Of a stretch of 64,000 nt of DNA, positions 1-7,527 are shown piece by piece. The DNA lies in the NCBI RefSeq assembly GCF_001465595.2, contig NZ_CP013481.2:3906001-3970000 (forward strand), given 5' to 3'. Source of the stretch: Pandoraea apista (lineage in GTDB: Bacteria; Pseudomonadota; Gammaproteobacteria; Burkholderiales; Burkholderiaceae). Every line of letters starts with the position of its first letter. Within the stretch, counting starts at the first letter, position 1. The position numbers were made by a program, and so were the translations under genes. Below the pieces are notes generated by a model. That model did no database searches. It was not told the DNA's origin and saw nothing but the letters and a program-made list of their open reading frames with translations.

Positions 1-1136
1 GCGATTGCCTTGCCGGCCCCGGCGAGCGCCCCGCGAAGCACGTCGTCGCTCGACGACTTGCCGTCGCTGTCCAGACGATGTCGCTCCTCGCGATAGCGCA
101 CGCCGAACTGAATGCCGAAGTCCACGCCAATGCCCACGAACAACACGGCGAACGCCACCGAAATCATGTTGAGCGCCCCGACCATCATCAGGCCGAGTGC
201 AAACGTGACGACCAGCCCCGCCAGCAAGGTGATGAACACCGCGAGAATCATCTTGCCCGAGCGCACCGCCAGCCACAGCACCACGAGTACGGCCAGCATC
301 GTGATGATGGCGTTCGGGCCGGCGTCTTCGCGCACCGAAGCAAACTCCTCGTCGGACAGCGGACGTGGGCCCGTCAGGCGCACCGTCGCGCCATAGCGTT
401 CAGCAAGCTTCAGATCGGCAGCGGCGTCACGAATACGCGTTGCGGCGTTCGCGCCGGCTTCGAGCGCCGCATAGTCCAGCACCGGCTGGACCTGCACATA
501 GCTGCGCGCCACGGTATCCGGCGCGACCAGCGAGCGCCACGACATTCCCGCCGGACGCCCGGCCAGCACCGCCTCGGTCGTATCGGCGGCGTTGCCGAGC
601 AGGCGTGCCATGTCCGGCAGCTTCACCTGCCCCGTGAGCAGCGGGGTCTGCAGCGTGACCGACAGCAGGTTCGACAAGCCCGTCAGGCTGGGGTCCTGCG
701 CCAGACGGTTGAGCAGCGGCTTGGCGTCTTCAAGCTTGCCGGTCAGCGACTTCACGTCGTCGAGCGAGGCAAAGAGCAGCGCATTGCGCGCAAAGAACTC
801 GCCCGATCCCGGACGGCTCACCGAGCGGAACACGTCTGTCTCGGTCGAGAGCTTCTCTGCCAGTTCGGCGGCGGCCCGGTCGGCGAATTCCACGGCCGGA
901 GCCTGTACCACGGCAAGCGTGATATCAGCCTTCTGCGGGAAAGCGCGGTCGATTTCGCGGCCGCGCTCGGCGGCAGGCGTATTCGAATCGATCAGGCTGG
1001 AAATATCGGTGTTGATCGCAAAGTGCTTGGCGACGTATACCGAACTCGCGATAACGAGGAGCAGCGAAGCGAAGATGACTGGGTACGCGTGCTTCGCCGA
1101 AAAACGGACGATGCGCACGACGAGCGAAGTCAGCAT
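1..1136 (-). CDS. hpnN: HpnN, hopanoid-associated RND/MMPL transporter (3' part outside window)
   Basis: This is the N-terminal 378 codons of a resistance-nodulation-division (MMPL-type) inner-membrane transporter, read on the minus strand from ATG at 1136 and running off the left edge. A first membrane segment lies at about residues 16-35. A large periplasmic loop follows, and a cluster of membrane helices begins near residue 270, including the Gly/Val/Phe-rich stretch around the motif VGIGVDFGIQFGVRYREE typical of the family. HpnN proteins are known to move hopanoids to the outer membrane. The divergent neighbour is hpnM and the whole locus is hopanoid-related, which supports HpnN over a generic MMPL exporter. 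A weak GGAA Shine-Dalgarno lies 8 bases before the ATG. Only the first half or less of a protein of about 850-900 residues is visible. Confidence 0.88.
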   Translation of the reverse strand, partial: MLTSLVVRIVRFSAKHAYPVIFASLLLVIASSVYVAKHFAINTDISSLIDSNTPAAERGREIDRAFPQKADITLAVVQAPAVEFADRAAAELAEKLSTETDVFRSVSRPGSGEFFARNALLFASLDDVKSLTGKLEDAKPLLNRLAQDPSLTGLSNLLSVTLQTPLLTGQVKLPDMARLLGNAADTTEAVLAGRPAGMSWRSLVAPDTVARSYVQVQPVLDYAALEAGANAATRIRDAAADLKLAERYGATVRLTGPRPLSDEEFASVREDAGPNAIITMLAVLVVLWLAVRSGKMILAVFITLLAGLVVTFALGLMMVGALNMISVAFAVLFVGIGVDFGIQFGVRYREERHRLDSDGKSSSDDVLRGALAGAGKAI

Positions 1137-1375
1137 GTAGCGGTTCCGGAAGAAAGTGGAGGCCGCCCTCGCCTTTGGCCAATTCGATCCATATCGTCAC
1201 GAAACGTTATGTATGCGATGCGCCGGGGAACCAATCGCGGAGGAAATCCGTCGATCCGCCCATGAAAAACGAGGAAACGGTGAATTTACAAAATCGCAGC
1301 AGTATACAAGGCCGCGTGCACTACACTACGGGCCTACCCGTTTTAACCGACTAAAACCGACGAAGACGAGCTGGT
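1137..1375. promoter_or_regulatory. Divergent hpnN/hpnM intergenic region
   Basis: The 239 bases between the divergently transcribed hpnN and hpnM must carry both 5' regions. The part near hpnM (about 1275-1375) is AT-rich compared with the surroundings and contains TTTACA at 1285 and TATACA at 1303. Their spacing of 12 is too short for a standard sigma-70 promoter, so no promoter is assigned with confidence. Confidence 0.35.
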
Positions 1376-2023
1376 ATGAACAAATTTCTGGTGACGGCAA
1401 CTGCCGCCGTCGCATTGAGCGGCATCGGTGTTGCCTCTGGCGCCTGGGCACAGGCGAGCAGCGCCAATCCGAACGACATGGTGAAAACGGCCGTCGAAAC
1501 GGTCGTCAAGGGTGCCAAAGCAGACCCGGCTGCCCGCGATGGCGACGTGAGCGCGACGGCGCGTGTCGTCGCCCGCGACTTCCTGCCTTACACCGACTTC
1601 CACCGCACCACGCGCTATGCCGTGGGCCCCAAGGCGTTCGATGCCGCCACGCCGGCCCAGCAGCAGCAGGTTTTCGAGCAGTTCCAGCAGTTGCTCGTCA
1701 ACACCTTTGCGCTGCAACTCTCGCAAGTACGCGGCACCCAGATCTCGTTCAAGTTCGCCCCGGCCAAACTCACGGCGAACAGCAACGATGTTGTGGTCGG
1801 CGCCTCGGTCAGCGGTACCGGCGACAATCTTTCGGTCGCCTACCGTCTGGCCAAGACCGAGAAGGGCTGGAAGATCTACGACATCAACATGATGGGCGAG
1901 AACGTGGCCGACGCATGGCTCATCCAGTTGTATCAGCCGCAATTCAAGGCACGCATCGCTCAGGGCGGGATCGACAGCCTGATCGCCTATCTGCGCGAGA
2001 AGAACGAGCGTTTCGGCAAGTAA
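1376..2023 (+). CDS. hpnM: HpnM, MlaC/Ttg2D-family periplasmic hopanoid-associated protein
   Basis: This 215-residue protein has a clear Sec signal peptide (residues 1-25, cut after Ala-Trp-Ala) followed by a single MlaC/Ttg2D ('toluene tolerance') domain, which binds lipids in the periplasm. Family features seen are the 'ARDFLPYTDFHR' type segment near residue 60 and the C-terminal 'GIDSLIAYLREKNERFGK' helix. HpnM is the hopanoid-biosynthesis-associated member of this family and is usually encoded next to hpnN, as here (divergent, 239 bases apart). It probably carries hopanoids or phospholipids between membranes together with HpnN. The start is the only ATG in good context before the signal peptide, although its Shine-Dalgarno is weak. 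Confidence 0.88.
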   Translation: MNKFLVTATAAVALSGIGVASGAWAQASSANPNDMVKTAVETVVKGAKADPAARDGDVSATARVVARDFLPYTDFHRTTRYAVGPKAFDAATPAQQQQVFEQFQQLLVNTFALQLSQVRGTQISFKFAPAKLTANSNDVVVGASVSGTGDNLSVAYRLAKTEKGWKIYDINMMGENVADAWLIQLYQPQFKARIAQGGIDSLIAYLREKNERFGK

Positions 2024-2382
2024 AATCAATGACTTATCGGCGAGCCTCGTGAGCGGCGCGGTCCATCCAGGGCGGCCTCGCCAGCGCGTTCCGCCGGCTT
2101 GCACCCACTTGCCGGCAGAATCGATACAAATTCGCCACAGATAAACGCCGATTCGTCAACACTTATGCAACACTCGCAGGCGGTTTCCCACAGGGGGTCG
2201 CCAGCAGATTTTGGCCGCGGCGGTTACAATCGCTGCTTGTCAAACGACCGGACGGCGGTCCCCCCGAGGGTGTGCGCGAATTGCCAGCGAAACTGGCGCC
2301 GCGCGTTCCATGAGGCCATAGTTTTTACAACGTGGACACCCAGTAGAACCGCCATCCCGGCCGACCTGAGCCGGAGAGCTGA
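2024..2382. other. Intergenic region hpnM-ispH
   Basis: These 359 bases hold no convincing gene. The early part has GCCGGC repeated at 2093-2098 and 2111-2116, which can form a 6-bp hairpin with a 12-base loop, a possible weak terminator for hpnM. A TACAAT hexamer at 2225-2230 resembles a -10 box, but I see no well-spaced -35. The ispH Shine-Dalgarno (GGAG, 6 bases before the ATG) lies at the right end. Confidence 0.4.
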
Positions 2383-3342
2383 ATGCAAGTCTTCCTTGCC
2401 CAACCCCGAGGGTTTTGTGCGGGTGTCATACGTGCCATCGAGATCGTGGAGCGCGCCCTGGAAAAATACGGCGCCCCGGTCTACGTTCGCCATGAGATCG
2501 TCCACAACAAACATGTGGTCGATTCGCTCAAGGCCAAGGGCGCGCGCTTTATCGATGAGCTGTCCGAAGCGCCTGCTGGCGCCGTGACCATTTTCAGCGC
2601 GCATGGCGTCGCACGGGTCGTTGAGCTGGAAGCGCAGACGCGTGGCCTGAAGGTGCTCAACGCCACCTGCCCGCTCGTCACCAAAGTGCACATTCAGGGC
2701 AAGAACTACGTATCTGCCGGTCGTGAAGTCATTCTGATCGGCCATGCGGGTCACCCCGAGGTCGAGGGGACGATGGGCCAGATCGATGGGCCCGTGCATC
2801 TCGTTCAGACCGAGGACGATGTCGATGCTTTGCCGCTCGCCGACAACACGCCGCTGTCGTACGTGACCCAGACCACGCTGTCGGTCGACGAGACTCGCGG
2901 TATCATTGCTGCACTGCAACGTCGCTTCACCAATATCGTCGGCCCGAACACCAAGGACATCTGCTACGCCACGCAGAACCGGCAAACGGCCGTACGCGAG
3001 CTGTGCGAGCGTGTGGACGTACTGCTCGTGGTCGGCGCGACGAACAGCTCGAACTCGAACCGCCTGCGCGAAATCGGCACCGAAATGGGACTGCCGAGCT
3101 ATCTGGTGGCCGACGGCTCCGAGTTGAACCCCGAATGGGTGCGTGGTCAGGCCCGCATCGGCATTACCGCCGGGGCGTCCGCGCCCGAGCGCATGGTCGA
3201 AGACGTGATCGACGCACTGCGTCGCATCGACACCGTCGAAGTGACTCTCATGGACGGCATCGAGGAAACCATCCAGTTTCGCCTGCCGTCGGAATTGATT
3301 AAAACCGAGCCGGCCGCCGTACAACACGCGGTCGCTGGCTAA
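2383..3342 (+). CDS. ispH: IspH (LytB), 4-hydroxy-3-methylbut-2-enyl diphosphate reductase
   Basis: IspH is an iron-sulphur enzyme that carries out the last step of the MEP pathway, turning HMBPP into isopentenyl and dimethylallyl diphosphate. The 319-residue protein has the full family length. The three cluster cysteines are present at C12 (in RGFCAGV), C96 (in [11 protein letters not shown]) and C194 (in [10 protein letters not shown]), with catalytic Glu126 in GHPEVEGT and substrate-binding His41, His74 and His124. The ATG at 2383 has a good Shine-Dalgarno (GGAG, 6-base gap). It is followed by hpnH only 23 bases downstream, so isoprenoid precursor supply is probably co-transcribed with hopanoid genes. 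Burkholderiales often carry a second lytB elsewhere, so this may be the hopanoid-linked copy (inference). Confidence 0.96.
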   Translation: MQVFLAQPRGFCAGVIRAIEIVERALEKYGAPVYVRHEIVHNKHVVDSLKAKGARFIDELSEAPAGAVTIFSAHGVARVVELEAQTRGLKVLNATCPLVTKVHIQGKNYVSAGREVILIGHAGHPEVEGTMGQIDGPVHLVQTEDDVDALPLADNTPLSYVTQTTLSVDETRGIIAALQRRFTNIVGPNTKDICYATQNRQTAVRELCERVDVLLVVGATNSSNSNRLREIGTEMGLPSYLVADGSELNPEWVRGQARIGITAGASAPERMVEDVIDALRRIDTVEVTLMDGIEETIQFRLPSELIKTEPAAVQHAVAG

Positions 3343-3365
3343 CGCAACACGAACAGGAGCCGAAC

Positions 3366-4487
3366 TTGGCCATCCCCTTCCTGCAACAGGCGTATGTTGG
3401 CGCCTACCTGATGAAACAACGCTTCAAGGGCAACAAGCGCTACCCGCTGGTGCTGATGCTCGAACCGCTGTTCCGTTGCAACCTCGCATGCTCGGGCTGC
3501 GGCAAGATCGATTATCCGGACCCCATCCTGAATCAGCGTGTCTCGCTCAAGGACTCGCTCGACGCCGTAGACGAATGCGGCGCACCGGTGGTCTCGATCG
3601 CTGGCGGCGAACCGCTGCTGCACAAGGAAATGCCGCAAATCGTCAAGGGCATCATCGAGCGCAAGAAGTTCGTCTATCTGTGCACGAACGCCCTGCTGCT
3701 TGAAAAGAAGATCGACGATTACGAGCCGAGCCCGTTCTTCGTCTGGTCGATTCACCTCGACGGCGACCGCGAAATGCACGACGCTGCCGTGTCGCAGGAA
3801 GGTGTGTACGACCGCGCCGTGGCCGCCATCAAGCTGGCCAAGTCGCGCGGCTTCCGCGTGAACATCAACTGCACGCTGTTCAACAACGCCGATCCCGAGA
3901 AGGTCGCCAAGTTCTTCGATTCGACGAAGGATCTGGGCCTCGACGGCATTACCGTCTCGCCGGGCTATGCCTACGAGCGCGCCCCCGATCAGCAGCACTT
4001 CCTGAACCGCTCGAAGACCAAGCAACTGTTCCGCGACATTCTCAAGCGCGGCAACGGCGGCAAGAACTGGTCGTTCAGCCAGTCGAGCCTGTTCCTGGAC
4101 TTCCTCGCGGGCAATCGTTCGTACCACTGCACGCCGTGGGGCAACCCGACGCGTACCGTGTTCGGCTGGCAGCGTCCGTGCTACCTGCTTGGCGAAGGCT
4201 ATGCCAAGACGTACAAGGAACTGATGGACACCACCGACTGGGACAAGTACGGTGTGGGCAACTACGAGAAGTGCGCCGACTGCATGGTGCACAGCGGTTT
4301 CGAAGCCACGGCTGTGAACGAGACGCTCACGCGTCCGCTGCGCGCGCTGGGTGTGGCGCTCAAGGGTGTACGTACCGATGGCCCGATGGCCGAAGACGTC
4401 TCGTTCGCCAAGCAGCGTCCGGCTGAGTTCGTGTTCTCCAAGCACGTCGAGATCAAGCTCGACGAACTGCGCCGGGCAAAGGCGTAA
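3366..4487 (+). CDS. hpnH: HpnH, radical SAM adenosyl-hopane synthase
   Basis: HpnH is the radical SAM enzyme that joins a 5'-deoxyadenosyl group to diploptene, giving adenosylhopane, the first step of extended (C35) hopanoids. The radical SAM cysteine motif CxxxCxxC is at C38, C42 and C45 (CNLACSGCGK). The SAM-binding GGE-type motif follows as 'SIAGGEPLLH', and the C-terminal cysteine pair (YEKCADCMVH) is present. At 373 residues it has the normal length. The start is a TTG at 3366. It is chosen because AGGAG at 3355-3359 sits 6 bases upstream and the product begins with the family's usual 'MAIPFLQQAY'. It lies between ispH and hpnA, and its TAA directly abuts the ATG of hpnA. Confidence 0.95.
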   Translation: MAIPFLQQAYVGAYLMKQRFKGNKRYPLVLMLEPLFRCNLACSGCGKIDYPDPILNQRVSLKDSLDAVDECGAPVVSIAGGEPLLHKEMPQIVKGIIERKKFVYLCTNALLLEKKIDDYEPSPFFVWSIHLDGDREMHDAAVSQEGVYDRAVAAIKLAKSRGFRVNINCTLFNNADPEKVAKFFDSTKDLGLDGITVSPGYAYERAPDQQHFLNRSKTKQLFRDILKRGNGGKNWSFSQSSLFLDFLAGNRSYHCTPWGNPTRTVFGWQRPCYLLGEGYAKTYKELMDTTDWDKYGVGNYEKCADCMVHSGFEATAVNETLTRPLRALGVALKGVRTDGPMAEDVSFAKQRPAEFVFSKHVEIKLDELRRAKA

Positions 4488-5483
4488 ATGCCGTCGCGTG
4501 TGCTGGTCACCGGCGCCTCCGGGTTCGTCGGTTCTGCGGTAGCACGCACGGCGCTCGCGCGCGGTCACGAGGTTCGCCTGCTGGTGCGAGGCACCAGCCC
4601 GCGCGCGAACCTCGCCGACCTGCCCGTTGAAGTCGTGGAAGGCGACATGCGCGATGCCGCATCGATGCAACGCGCGCTTGCCGGGGTGGATGCTCTGCTC
4701 CACGTCGCCGCCGACTATCGTCTGTGGGCGAAAGATCCCAACGACATCATGCGAGCCAATATCGACGGCACGCGCACGGTGATGGAAGCCGCGCTGCGTG
4801 CCGGGGTCGAGCGTGTGGTGTACACGAGCAGCGTTGCCACGCTGCGTGTGCACGACGCCACGGGCCCGGTCGATGAAACCTCCCCCAACGACGAAGCCAC
4901 GACCATTGGCGTGTACAAGCGCAGCAAGGTCGCGGCCGAGCGTCTGGTCGAGCGAATGATCGCAAACGACGGTCTGCCTGCCGTGATCGTCAATCCGTCC
5001 ACGCCCATCGGGCCGCGCGACATCAAGCCCACACCCACCGGGCGCATCATCGTCGAAGCCGCGCAAGGCAAGATTCCCGCATTCGTCGATACGGGCCTGA
5101 ATCTCGTGCATGTCGACGACTGCGCCGAAGGCCATCTGCTTGCTCTCGAGCGCGGTCGCATCGGTGAGCGCTACATTCTCGGCGGCGACGACGTGCTGCT
5201 GCGCGACATGCTCGCGAGCATTGCGGGCATGGTCAATCGCAAGGCCCCGACGATCGCCCTGCCGCGCTGGCCGCTCTATCCGCTCGCGATGGCCGCGCAA
5301 GGCGTTGCCCGTTTTACGGGCAAAGAACCGTTCGTCACGGTCGATGGCCTGAAAATGTCGCGTTATCACATGTTCTTCTCGTCCGAGAAGGCAAAACGCG
5401 AACTTGGCTACACCGCCCGCCCCTACCCCGAAGGCCTGCGCGATGCGCTTGCCTGGTTTGGTTCTGCCGGATATCTGTCATGA
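4488..5483 (+). CDS. hpnA: HpnA, hopanoid-associated sugar epimerase/dehydratase (SDR family)
   Basis: This is an extended short-chain dehydrogenase/reductase of 331 residues. The Rossmann glycine motif GASGFVG is at residues 9-15. The catalytic Tyr143 and Lys147 form the YxxxK motif (VYKRSK), with the conserved 'YTSSVATL' serine-containing strand just before. HpnA is a family marker of hopanoid loci and is thought to process the sugar/ribosyl side chain after HpnH and HpnG, although its exact reaction is unclear. The ATG follows the hpnH stop codon without any gap, and its own stop overlaps the hpnB start by 4 bases (ATGA). Both point to translational coupling. Confidence 0.93.
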   Translation: MPSRVLVTGASGFVGSAVARTALARGHEVRLLVRGTSPRANLADLPVEVVEGDMRDAASMQRALAGVDALLHVAADYRLWAKDPNDIMRANIDGTRTVMEAALRAGVERVVYTSSVATLRVHDATGPVDETSPNDEATTIGVYKRSKVAAERLVERMIANDGLPAVIVNPSTPIGPRDIKPTPTGRIIVEAAQGKIPAFVDTGLNLVHVDDCAEGHLLALERGRIGERYILGGDDVLLRDMLASIAGMVNRKAPTIALPRWPLYPLAMAAQGVARFTGKEPFVTVDGLKMSRYHMFFSSEKAKRELGYTARPYPEGLRDALAWFGSAGYLS

Positions 5484-6682
5484 CTGTTTTGGCCTGGATC
5501 GCCGCGCTCTCGCTGGCCATCTGGATCTATCTGCTGAGTTCGCAGGGCGACTTCTGGCGCGCCCGCGAACGCGACGATCTCGACGAAGACCGCTTGCCCG
5601 TGCCCGAGGTCTGGCCTGCCGTGGCCGTTGTCATTCCCGCGCGCAACGAGGCGGAATCGATCGGACAGGTGGTTGAATCCCTGTGCCGTCAGGACTATGC
5701 GGGACGCCTGCGTATCGTTGTCGTCGACGACCAGAGCAACGACGGCACGGCCGATCTCGCGCGTGAGGCAGCCACCCGTGCTGCCGCAGATGGCTTCAAC
5801 CGCCGGGTAGATGTGCTGAGCGGACAACCGCTGCCCGGCGGCTGGACCGGCAAGATGTGGGCGGTACGTCAGGGCGTGGCGTTTGCCAGTGACCCCGGCA
5901 CCAACGACGACGGTATCGCCCCCGACTATCTGCTGCACACCGACGCAGACATCGCGCACACCCCGGAAAACGTGCGCCGTCTGGTCACGCGCGCCACGGG
6001 CGACAAGCGGGTACTCGTCTCACTCATGGCGAAGCTGCGCTGCACCGCATGGTTCGAGCGCACGTTGATTCCGGCGTTCGTGCTGTTCTTCCAGATGTTG
6101 TACCCGTTCGCGTGGGTCAACGATCCGAAGAAGCGCATGGCCGCCGCCGCCGGTGGCTGCATGCTGATCCACCGCGCCTCGCTCGAAGCCGGCGGCGGTA
6201 TCGAGGCGATACGCGACGAGATCATCGACGACTGCGCCATGGGGCGCCTGCTCAAGAAGCAAGGGGCAATCTGGCTGGGCCTGACCGAGCGCGCCATCAG
6301 CGTGCGTCCGTACGACAACCTTGGCGAGATTCGCAAAATGGTGTCGCGTACGGCCTACGCGCAATTGCGGTACTCGCCCGTGCTGCTGGCAGGCACAATC
6401 GTGTCGCTGCTGCTCACATTCATCGTGCCGCCGGTCATGACGCTCTTCGCGTCAGGCATTGCGCAATGGCTCGGCCTCTTCGCCTGGATCGCGATGACGC
6501 TGTCCTATCTGCCGATGTTGCGCTTCTATCGTCAACCGTCTAGCTTCGGCCCGTTGCTGCCGCTGGTCGCGGCGCTGTACACCGTCTTCACATTCGATTC
6601 GGCGCTGCAACACTGGCGCGGTCGTGGCGGCATGTGGAAGGGACGCGCTCAGGCGCGCGGACAGCAATCGTCGGACGTATGA
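5480..6682 (+). CDS. hpnB: HpnB, hopanoid-associated glycosyltransferase (GT2)
   Basis: HpnB is a membrane-attached family-2 glycosyltransferase of 400 residues. The N-terminus has one hydrophobic segment (residues 1-18). A GT-A fold follows, with the nucleotide-binding stretch 'VVIPARNEAESIGQVVESL', the 'VVVDDQSNDGT' strand, and the DxD metal motif in 'HTDADIAH'. The C-terminal part has three or four hydrophobic helices, as in known HpnB proteins. The sugar and acceptor cannot be read from sequence, but in hopanoid loci this protein is linked to glycosylation of the polyol side chain. It overlaps hpnA by 4 bases and ends before a strong bidirectional terminator. Confidence 0.92.
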   Translation: MTVLAWIAALSLAIWIYLLSSQGDFWRARERDDLDEDRLPVPEVWPAVAVVIPARNEAESIGQVVESLCRQDYAGRLRIVVVDDQSNDGTADLAREAATRAAADGFNRRVDVLSGQPLPGGWTGKMWAVRQGVAFASDPGTNDDGIAPDYLLHTDADIAHTPENVRRLVTRATGDKRVLVSLMAKLRCTAWFERTLIPAFVLFFQMLYPFAWVNDPKKRMAAAAGGCMLIHRASLEAGGGIEAIRDEIIDDCAMGRLLKKQGAIWLGLTERAISVRPYDNLGEIRKMVSRTAYAQLRYSPVLLAGTIVSLLLTFIVPPVMTLFASGIAQWLGLFAWIAMTLSYLPMLRFYRQPSSFGPLLPLVAALYTVFTFDSALQHWRGRGGMWKGRAQARGQQSSDV

Positions 6683-6716
6683 ACTGACTCACGCCCTCGC
6701 ACCGGCATCCGCCCAA

Positions 6717-6762
6717 AAGAAAAATGCCAGCCCGTCTGCAAAGACGCGCTGGCATTTTTCTT
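6717..6762. terminator. Bidirectional rho-independent terminator between hpnB and hpnG
   Basis: A perfect 15-bp inverted repeat (AAGAAAAATGCCAGC at 6717-6731 against 6748-6762) has A-rich and T-rich flanks inside the stem, so it works in both directions. The loop folds again into a 5-bp hairpin (CGTCT/AGACG) capped by a GCAA tetraloop of the stable GNRA class. It separates the convergent hpnB and hpnG genes. Confidence 0.9.
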
Positions 6763-6799
6763 GAGAGACGTTTGCCCTTGGGGGCGGTAAGCGTGGCGA

Positions 6800-7504
6800 T
6801 CAGATCCCTGCGGCGCCGGCGCCAAATCCATCCCCCAGCTTGAGGGCCACGATCTGGCGTCCGTGACGCATGGCCTGCCTGGCGAGGCTCGCGTCTTTAC
6901 CGACCCGCAGCAGCGCGGGCAATTGCAGCGGATTGGCGGCGAGCGAGCGCAGCACGCCCAGAATATCAGTGGAACCGTCGCTGCGAAGCCCGGCGAGCGC
7001 CGCCGGGGGAAGCGAGCGTTCCGCCGGATCGATGACCACGCGTGCTGCAACGAACGGCAGACCGTGTGCCTGCGCGACGCGCGCCACGACATGCGACTCC
7101 ATATCCGCCGCCGCCGCCCCGGTCTCACGGAACAACGCGGCCTTGTCGCCGGCATTCACCACGGGGGCGCTCACCCCTGCGAGATCGGCGCGCAAGGCGC
7201 CGGGCATGGCGCGACGCAAGGCGTCCGCCCAGCCGGTCGCCGAAACATACTCGTGCGCTTGCCGCGGCATGTCGAGCACCTTGTGCGCGATCACCCACTG
7301 CCCCGGCTTCACGCCGGGAATCAAGCCGCCGGCAGTGCCGAAACTCACCAGTCCACGCGCGCCGTCGTGCGCAATAGCGGCTTCGAGGTCTGCGGCAAGC
7401 GTGTTGTTCTGCGCGCAAACTACGACCACGCCGTCGCCGCGCGCAATGCGCGCCTCGAAGGGCATGCCGGTCACAACGATGATGGGCGGGTTCAGGGGAC
7501 TCAC
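6800..7504 (-). CDS. hpnG: HpnG, hopanoid-associated nucleoside phosphorylase
   Basis: This 234-residue protein belongs to the PNP/UDP phosphorylase (MTA/SAH nucleosidase-like) superfamily. It has the phosphate-loop-like 'SFGTAGGL' segment near residue 55 and the 'ADMESHVVARVA' motif near residue 136, whose Met-Glu pair binds the ribose. HpnG is known to remove adenine from adenosylhopane, leaving ribosylhopane, so it acts straight after HpnH. The gene lies 23 bases downstream of shc on the same strand and is probably its operon partner. A close alternative would be an MTA/SAH nucleosidase, but the hopanoid neighbours make HpnG much more likely. Confidence 0.9.
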   Translation of the reverse strand: MSPLNPPIIVVTGMPFEARIARGDGVVVVCAQNNTLAADLEAAIAHDGARGLVSFGTAGGLIPGVKPGQWVIAHKVLDMPRQAHEYVSATGWADALRRAMPGALRADLAGVSAPVVNAGDKAALFRETGAAAADMESHVVARVAQAHGLPFVAARVVIDPAERSLPPAALAGLRSDGSTDILGVLRSLAANPLQLPALLRVGKDASLARQAMRHGRQIVALKLGDGFGAGAAGI

Positions 7505-7527
7505 TTATTTGGCGTGCGTTTCAAGGA

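Noticed and set aside
1285..1308. TTTACA and TATACA as hpnM promoter boxes
   Set aside because: The gap is only 12 bases, outside the normal 16-18.
3339..5369. A 676-codon frame opposite hpnH and hpnA
   Set aside because: It is antisense to well-conserved enzymes with complete catalytic motifs.
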